The notes under the pieces are model-generated. The model did no database searches. It was not told the DNA's origin and saw nothing but the letters and a program-made list of their open reading frames with translations. From positions 1-9,187 of the forward strand of contig USTX01000018.1 of the NCBI GenBank assembly GCA_900557655.1: DNA of 9,187 nt. Reading direction: 5' to 3'. Position 1 is the stretch's first letter. Each line of letters opens with the position of its first letter. Both the position numbers and the translations under genes were made by a program. This document shows positions 6,392-9,187 of this stretch, one piece after another. The DNA comes from an uncultured Eubacteriales bacterium. GTDB lineage: Bacteria; Bacillota; Clostridia; Christensenellales; UBA1242.

Positions 6392-6416
6392 TGTAAGCGG
6401 TTTTATTTTGCTTACA
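6392..6416 (-). promoter_or_regulatory. Inverted repeat at the transcription start of the 56-aa gene
   Basis: TGTAAGC (6392-6398) and GCTTACA (6410-6416) form a perfect 7-bp dyad with an 11-base spacer. It lies between the -10 and the ribosome binding site. It could be a repressor operator or a 5'UTR hairpin. The plus-strand TGTAAGCGGTTTTA differs from the B. subtilis cre consensus at one of 14 positions, which may be chance. Confidence 0.45.
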
Positions 6417-6421
6417 TTAAA

Positions 6422-6450
6422 ATTTTACTTAAAAAAATAAAGCACGTCAA
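6422..6450 (-). promoter_or_regulatory. Promoter of the 56-aa gene
   Basis: On the minus strand, TTGACG (6450-6445), 17 bases, then TAAAAT (6427-6422). The -35 lies in the hairpin that terminates the upstream operon, so terminator and promoter share bases. Confidence 0.6.
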
Positions 6451-6466
6451 CGTGAATTTTGACGTG
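6431..6466 (-). terminator. Terminator of the 6591-7824 operon
   Basis: CACGTCAA (6443-6450) pairs with TTGACGTG (6459-6466), loop of 8. Read on the minus strand the hairpin is followed by TTTATTTTTTT (6441-6431). It lies 125 bases past the stop of the second operon gene. Confidence 0.8.
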
Positions 6467-6590
6467 TTTTGTCGAATTGCTAAAAATTTTCATATGGGGG
6501 GTTTTGACTGGATGGTTTGGGTGCGGCCAAAAGGGCACAATTAACACAAGGAAGCCATAGCGGATTAATGCAAATAATCAAGATTAGTAG

Positions 6591-7079
6591 CTAGCCATCA
6601 ACCCATTGCGCGTTGTCTATGCTTGCTAAAAGGGCATCAAGGTCGCGAAAACCATTTTCAAGCTCAGAAAACTGGGGCGCAAACTCGGCGATCACTTTAT
6701 CAAGCGCTTTTTTGGTTTTTTTTGAGTTTGGGTCATAGTCTGGCATATTCCCAATTTCGGCCAGTTTTTTAAAATAATTTGCGTTAACATCGTCACTGCG
6801 CTGTGAAAGTTGGTCAAACATTTTGACGGCCTGTTGCTTTTGTTTTTCAAGAGCGCTGGCGTTTTTTAACGCACTATTTTTAGGCGTGCCTTTTTTGTTT
6901 TGCGGCTCTGTCGCGACTTTGCTCGTTTGGCCATTTTTCTCAGTCATCTTTGGCTGGACATTTTGCATAGCTTCATTCGACTGAAAATTTTGTGCGACTT
7001 CACCTGAGGGTGCTATGTTTCCTGCGACCTTCGCGCGGTATTTGGCTAGAATGCTTTTTGGGTCATTAGAGTTGCTCAT
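6591..7079 (-). CDS. hypothetical protein, 162 aa, second gene of operon
   Basis: No family recognised. The protein opens with SNDPKSILAKYRAKVAG, a short charged helix. It continues as a low-complexity, probably disordered region rich in Q, N, K and S (about 22-78) and ends in a helical, acidic C-terminal part (about 78-160; LEKQKQQAVKMFDQL, KALDKVIAEFAPQF, ELENGFRDLDALLASID) that may form coiled coils. There is no signal peptide or membrane segment, so a cytoplasmic adaptor or scaffold-like role is possible but unproven. The ATG at 7079 follows an AAGGAG site by 6 bases and overlaps the end of the upstream gene by 14 bases, which indicates co-translation with it. A terminator lies beyond the stop. 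Confidence 0.78.
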   Translation of the reverse strand: MSNSNDPKSILAKYRAKVAGNIAPSGEVAQNFQSNEAMQNVQPKMTEKNGQTSKVATEPQNKKGTPKNSALKNASALEKQKQQAVKMFDQLSQRSDDVNANYFKKLAEIGNMPDYDPNSKKTKKALDKVIAEFAPQFSELENGFRDLDALLASIDNAQWVDG

Positions 7080-7824
7080 CGCTGCTCCTTGCGTCTAAGA
7101 TACAGTCAATAATATCATTGATTTCGATTAGGCGGCGGGCGAGTTCGCGCTCTTTGCCAATTGAATATTTAATGCCCAGCAAAAGCGGCTTTAAAAACAC
7201 GACCTGTTTTTGGTCAATCGCTATGCTTAGCGCCGTGATTTGGTCAATTAACTCAGTGCGCGTGCATTTGCTTTTTTTGATGGTTTTAAGCCCGTGGACA
7301 TACGATTTAAGGTCTTTGGTTAAAAATTGAAGTCTGTCAAGCAACTCTGGGTTAAAATTATAGAGCTGCTTTTTTTCTTGTTCTTGCTTTTCATTCGCGC
7401 TTGGTTTAACCTCGCCAACAAGGGTAGTAACAATCACGTTTTTAAAAACCTTAACAACGCGGTTACAAAAGTTAGCATAAGGCCCCGCGCCGTCATCGTT
7501 TGTTGAAAAATATTTGTTAAGAAATTGGCTGAAATTAATCTTTTTGTCATCAAGAAGGTTAAGAAGGCAAAAGATAAACGCGATGCAACGATGCGTTTCT
7601 TCGGGGATGATAAACTGGCCAAGCTTGCTTGTTGCTTGCGTCAGCTCTTTTTCAAAGTTGAAATTGACCATACATTCACTTATAATGTTAAAAACCTGCC
7701 TCGTTTGCGCGATAGACTTTAAAACGTCGCCAAGGCGCTTGTCAACCAAAATATATTTACTTGCAGCCATATTGTCACATGCGGTGGTAAAGGCTTCAAG
7801 GTCAGTTAAAGTGCAATTATTCAT
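7066..7824 (-). CDS. hypothetical protein, 252 aa, first gene of operon
   Basis: I do not recognise a named family. The sequence is predicted almost fully alpha-helical and soluble: LEAFTTACDNMAASKYIL at the start, then VFNIISECMVNFNFEKEL, a hydrophobic but short stretch CIAFIFCLLNLL (about 80-91), FLNKYFS, a charged linker NEKQEQEKKQ (about 150-160), and a helical C-terminal region with LLDRLQFLTKDLKSYVHG and LARRLIEINDIIDCIL. An upstream in-frame start (7878) is rejected because ATG 7824 has a TAGGAGAG site at good spacing and the promoter lies between the two. The gene overlaps the next one by 14 bases. Its promoter mirrors that of the divergent DUF4364 gene. Confidence 0.8.
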   Translation of the reverse strand: MNNCTLTDLEAFTTACDNMAASKYILVDKRLGDVLKSIAQTRQVFNIISECMVNFNFEKELTQATSKLGQFIIPEETHRCIAFIFCLLNLLDDKKINFSQFLNKYFSTNDDGAGPYANFCNRVVKVFKNVIVTTLVGEVKPSANEKQEQEKKQLYNFNPELLDRLQFLTKDLKSYVHGLKTIKKSKCTRTELIDQITALSIAIDQKQVVFLKPLLLGIKYSIGKERELARRLIEINDIIDCILDARSSDEQL

Positions 7825-7844
7825 ACTTACTCTCCTACAAATAT

Positions 7845-7874
7845 AGTATACCAAAATATTTGCCACCCACGCAA
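7845..7874 (-). promoter_or_regulatory. Promoter of the two-gene unknown operon
   Basis: On the minus strand, TTGCGT (7874-7869), 18 bases, then TATACT (7850-7845) with an upstream TGG making an extended -10. The predicted start is about 12-15 bases before the TAGGAGAG ribosome binding site. Confidence 0.7.
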
Positions 7875-7940
7875 ACAAAAATCGAAGGAAAACAAAATTT
7901 ATAAACTTTTGTTAAAAATCTTTCTTTTTTTGGCCGCTCG

Positions 7941-7949
7941 TGGTATACT
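7941..7949 (+). promoter_or_regulatory. Extended -10 promoter of the DUF4364 gene
   Basis: TGGTATACT at 7941-7949. The -35 position (about 7921-7926, TTTCTT) is poor, which an extended -10 can tolerate. The predicted start near 7956 leaves a leader of about 24 bases. Confidence 0.65.
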
Positions 7950-7979
7950 TTATTCGTAATAACAAGAGAGGGTATTTTT

Positions 7980-8510
7980 ATGGACACCGCCAATAACGCA
8001 AAAATCAGCAAATTAGTAATACTTTTCGTGTTTGACAAAATGGAAATCCCGCTGACTGAGGAAACTATTTTGGATATGTGTTGCTCACAAAATCAGTGGA
8101 TAAGCTATATGCTTTGCAAAGAGATTATGGCGGATTTGGTTGAGTCTAATTTTATCGTAATTAACACTAATAAGTCGGGCGAAAGGTATTATAACATCAC
8201 GGCTGAGGGCAGGCTTTGCCTTAACTATTTTTTCAGCAATATCCCCGTAAGTTTGCGTGACGAAATCTCTAACTTTATCAAAATGAACCGCATTAATTTC
8301 AGGCGTAAGCAAGAGTATTTCAGAGATTACAGCCGTAACGATGACGGAAGCTATACCGTGCTTTTGAAAATTCTTGACCCGAACGGCGCTAAACTTGAAC
8401 TTAAACTTAATGTTGCAACTCGCGCCGCCGCCCAAGACATCTATAAAAAGTGGGAGAGTAAGGCCAGCGAGGTCTATGGCGCCCTTTATGACATACTGCT
8501 TGATGACTAA
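7980..8510 (+). CDS. DUF4364 family winged-helix protein
   Basis: The 176 residues match the DUF4364 pattern as I know it: an N-terminal winged helix-turn-helix (about 1-80; KLVILFVFDKMEIPLTEETILDMC, then a recognition-helix region ending in LVESNFIVI), a wing SGERYYNITAEGRLCLNYF (65-83), and a C-terminal domain with DEISNFIKMNRINFRR and a beta-rich DGSYTVLLKILD...LELKLNV segment, ending in AAQDIYKKWESKASEVYGALYDILL. The family is widespread in clostridia and presumed to bind DNA or act as a regulator; its targets are not known. The ATG at 7980 follows a GAGAGG-type site (7966-7972). It is divergent from the 252/162-aa operon, so regulation of that operon or of itself is a natural guess. A strong terminator follows directly. 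Confidence 0.87.
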   Translation: MDTANNAKISKLVILFVFDKMEIPLTEETILDMCCSQNQWISYMLCKEIMADLVESNFIVINTNKSGERYYNITAEGRLCLNYFFSNIPVSLRDEISNFIKMNRINFRRKQEYFRDYSRNDDGSYTVLLKILDPNGAKLELKLNVATRAAAQDIYKKWESKASEVYGALYDILLDD

Positions 8511-8513
8511 CTT

Positions 8514-8547
8514 AAAACCGCATTGCGAATCGTGATGCGGTTTTTTT
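8514..8547 (+). terminator. Terminator of the DUF4364 gene
   Basis: AAAACCGCAT (8514-8523) pairs with ATGCGGTTTT (8535-8544). With T-G wobbles and CG/CG the stem reaches 14 bp around an AAT loop (8528-8530). The T-run extends to 8547. It begins 4 bases after the stop codon. Confidence 0.92.
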
Positions 8548-8551
8548 ATTT

Positions 8552-8569
8552 CACCACGGAGAATCGAAC
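8552..8569 (-). repeat. Copy of the tRNA-Glu 3' end (18-bp direct repeat)
   Basis: CACCACGGAGAATCGAAC at 8552-8569 is identical to 8852-8869 in the tRNA-Glu gene, exactly 300 bases apart and in the same orientation. It covers the 3' part of the T arm and most of the acceptor 3' strand but lacks the terminal CTACCA and the 5' T-stem strand. It may be an attachment-site remnant or a tRNA gene relic. Confidence 0.75.
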
Positions 8570-8648
8570 GGCTTACATTGCGCGCACTTTATGCGAACCG
8601 CGCGCGACTTATATACGCAAATTTTGTGTCTTTTTCGCCTAAATCTTC

Positions 8649-8690
8649 AAAAAAGAACGCTGGCAGGACACCCATGCCAGCAACCTTTTT
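8649..8690. terminator. Terminator-like hairpin inside the 8548-8845 region
   Basis: GCTGGCA (8659-8665) pairs with TGCCAGC (8675-8681). An outer AAAAAG/CTTTTT pairing (8650-8655 with 8685-8690) lies across a symmetrical 3x3 internal loop. T-runs follow within a few bases on both strands. No gene of its own can be assigned to it. Confidence 0.5.
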
Positions 8691-8813
8691 CTTGATTTAT
8701 TTCAAAAAATTCATCAAAATTTTCTGCCATATGTTTTTCGTAATAATCTTTTAGTTGCAAACAAATTAACGAACTCGATTTGGCGCCGTAGCCAAATCTC
8801 CGTTGGTGCAAAC

Positions 8814-8839
8814 AAAAAAACTCCCGAGCGGGAGTTTTT
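8814..8839 (-). terminator. Terminator of tRNA-Glu
   Basis: AAAAACTCCC (8816-8825)/GGGAGTTTTT (8830-8839) around a GAGC tetraloop. On the minus strand seven T (8820-8814) follow. It lies 7 bases past the CCA end of the tRNA. It can act in both directions. Confidence 0.88.
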
Positions 8840-8845
8840 ATTGTT

Positions 8846-8920
8846 TGGTAGCACCACGGAGAATCGAACTCCGGTCCCCAGCGTGAGAGGCTGGTGTCCT
8901 GACCGCTAGACTATGATGCC
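8846..8920 (-). tRNA. tRNA-Glu (anticodon CTC)
   Basis: The 75-base minus-strand gene folds fully: acceptor GGCATCA/TGGTGCT (two G-T pairs, including 1-72), D arm GTC/GAC, anticodon arm CCAGC/GCTGG with loop CTCTCAC, a 4-base variable loop, T arm CGGAG/CTCCG with loop TTCGATT, discriminator A and an encoded CCA (TGG at 8846-8848 on the plus strand). The anticodon CTC reads GAG, so this is a glutamate isoacceptor. A strong promoter and a terminator flank it, so it is transcribed alone. Both its 3' end and its 5' boundary have repeated copies nearby. Confidence 0.95.
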
Positions 8921-8954
8921 ATCTGCGGATTTTGTGCGTTTTGTGGCGGTGGTT

Positions 8955-8966
8955 ATGCCATCTGCG
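8955..8966. repeat. 12-bp direct repeat of the tRNA 5' boundary
   Basis: ATGCCATCTGCG occurs at 8916-8927, spanning the first five bases of tRNA-Glu and seven leader bases, and again at 8955-8966, 39 bases upstream in the leader. It places a GGCAT copy in the precursor ahead of the mature 5' end. Confidence 0.6.
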
Positions 8967-9003
8967 CATATAATAACGATGTGTTGCGGATAAAACCGAA
9001 TGA

Positions 9004-9032
9004 ATTATATCACATATTTTTGGTTCTTGCAA
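9004..9032 (-). promoter_or_regulatory. Promoter of tRNA-Glu
   Basis: On the minus strand TTGCAA (9032-9027), 17 bases, then a perfect TATAAT (9009-9004) with a TG two bases upstream. The start near 8997 gives a precursor leader of about 77 bases. Confidence 0.85.
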
Positions 9033-9069
9033 TAGATTTTGGCTAAATTATTTAAATTTTGTAAATAAG

Positions 9070-9098
9070 TTGTGTTTTGGGGGTGCGTGTGGTAAACT
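9070..9098 (+). promoter_or_regulatory. Promoter of the last gene (extended -10)
   Basis: TTGTGT (9070-9075), 17 bases, then TAAACT (9093-9098) with TG at 9090-9091. The start near 9105 leaves about 27 bases before the ATG. Confidence 0.65.
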
Positions 9099-9131
9099 CT
9101 TTACAGAAATTTTTTAAAAGGATGGTGACTA

Positions 9132-9187
9132 ATGGTGGCTGAAACTGAGATAACAGTTCAAGTGTTTGAAACGCTTGATACGGTAGA
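9132..9187 (+). CDS. 5' end of an unrecognised gene (partial)
   Basis: ATG at 9132 opens MVAETEITVQVFETLDTV, still open at the window end. An AAAAGGATGGTGA stretch just upstream supplies the ribosome binding site. An earlier ATG at 9122 stops after six codons, so 9132 is the start. An extended -10 promoter precedes it. Eighteen residues are too few to assign; an alternating strand TEITVQVF at the start could suit a CYTH-type or other beta-first fold, but that is a guess. Confidence 0.65.
   Translation, partial: MVAETEITVQVFETLDTV

Larger units (their letters stand above)
8548..8845. other. Hairpin-dense non-coding region next to tRNA-Glu
   Basis: No supported gene lies here. It starts with a tRNA 3'-end fragment (8552-8569). 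Hairpins follow: GCGCGC arms at 8579-8585/8600-8606, GCTGGCA/TGCCAGC at 8659-8665/8675-8681, GATTTGGC/GCCAAATC at 8777-8784/8791-8798, and the tRNA terminator at 8814-8839. A minus-strand frame is open from within the tRNA to a stop at 8649-8647, but it has no ribosome binding site, and its only ATG (8730) would give 27 residues. Confidence 0.6.

Noticed and set aside
6234..6440. Plus-strand 68-aa hydrophobic frame
   Set aside because: It is the complement of the 56-aa minus-strand gene and its leader, with no ribosome binding site.
6459..6486. Plus-strand promoter TTGACG-16-TAAAAA
   Set aside because: No plus-strand gene or RNA follows before the minus-strand operon; likely a by-product of the hairpin symmetry.
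7825..7878. Earlier start (7878) for the 252-aa gene
   Set aside because: The extended -10 and the TAGGAGAG site lie between it and the ATG at 7824.
8838..9032. Minus-strand 64-aa frame
   Set aside because: It translates the tRNA-Glu gene and its leader (SLAVRTPASHAGDRSS is a familiar product of reading through a tRNA).

Overview
The window looks like chromosomal DNA of an endospore-forming, low-to-moderate GC Firmicute of the clostridial type. The spore maturation pair spmA/spmB is present. The trmN6-like, tatD and rsmA genes lie close together, as in the conserved region near the Bacillus/Clostridium origin (established knowledge of B. subtilis yabB-yabD-ksgA). There is also a DUF4364 protein, a family I know mainly from clostridia. 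The exact lineage cannot be fixed; an uncultured gut clostridial order is my inference. No integrase, transposase, CRISPR array or rRNA is visible.

Layout. 1-381: 3' end of a tRNA1(Val) adenine-N6-methyltransferase-like gene, then its terminator. 382-682: AT-rich intergenic DNA. 683-1773 (minus): spmA-spmB operon with a one-base stop/start overlap. 1844-2599 (plus): tatD, divergent from spmA. 2858-3634: rsmA (ksgA). 3736-4338: an unrecognised 200-aa protein whose start lies inside a terminator-like hairpin. 4540-5955: a large secreted lipoprotein, probably a beta-propeller, with a strong promoter and a short upstream reading frame in its leader. 5956-6202: structured 3' region with terminators. 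6203-6373 (minus): a 56-aa gene with a good ribosome binding site. 6591-7824 (minus): a two-gene operon of unknown function. 7980-8510 (plus): a DUF4364 winged-helix protein, divergent from that operon. 8511-8845: hairpin-rich non-coding DNA carrying a fragment of the tRNA 3' end. 8846-8920 (minus): tRNA-Glu(CTC). 9132-end (plus): start of an unrecognised gene.

How it fits together. The left half is housekeeping (tRNA and rRNA methylation, TatD nuclease) plus sporulation. The right half holds lineage-specific genes. Several promoters share an extended -10 of the form TGGTAWAMT. The two that diverge between 7825 and 7979 also resemble each other just downstream of the -10, suggesting that the unknown operon and the DUF4364 gene are expressed under similar control. 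The least explained parts are the tRNA-Glu surroundings (a 3'-end copy exactly 300 bp away and a repeated 5' boundary), the leader regions before the 200-aa gene and the lipoprotein gene, and the unknown operon with its small downstream gene.
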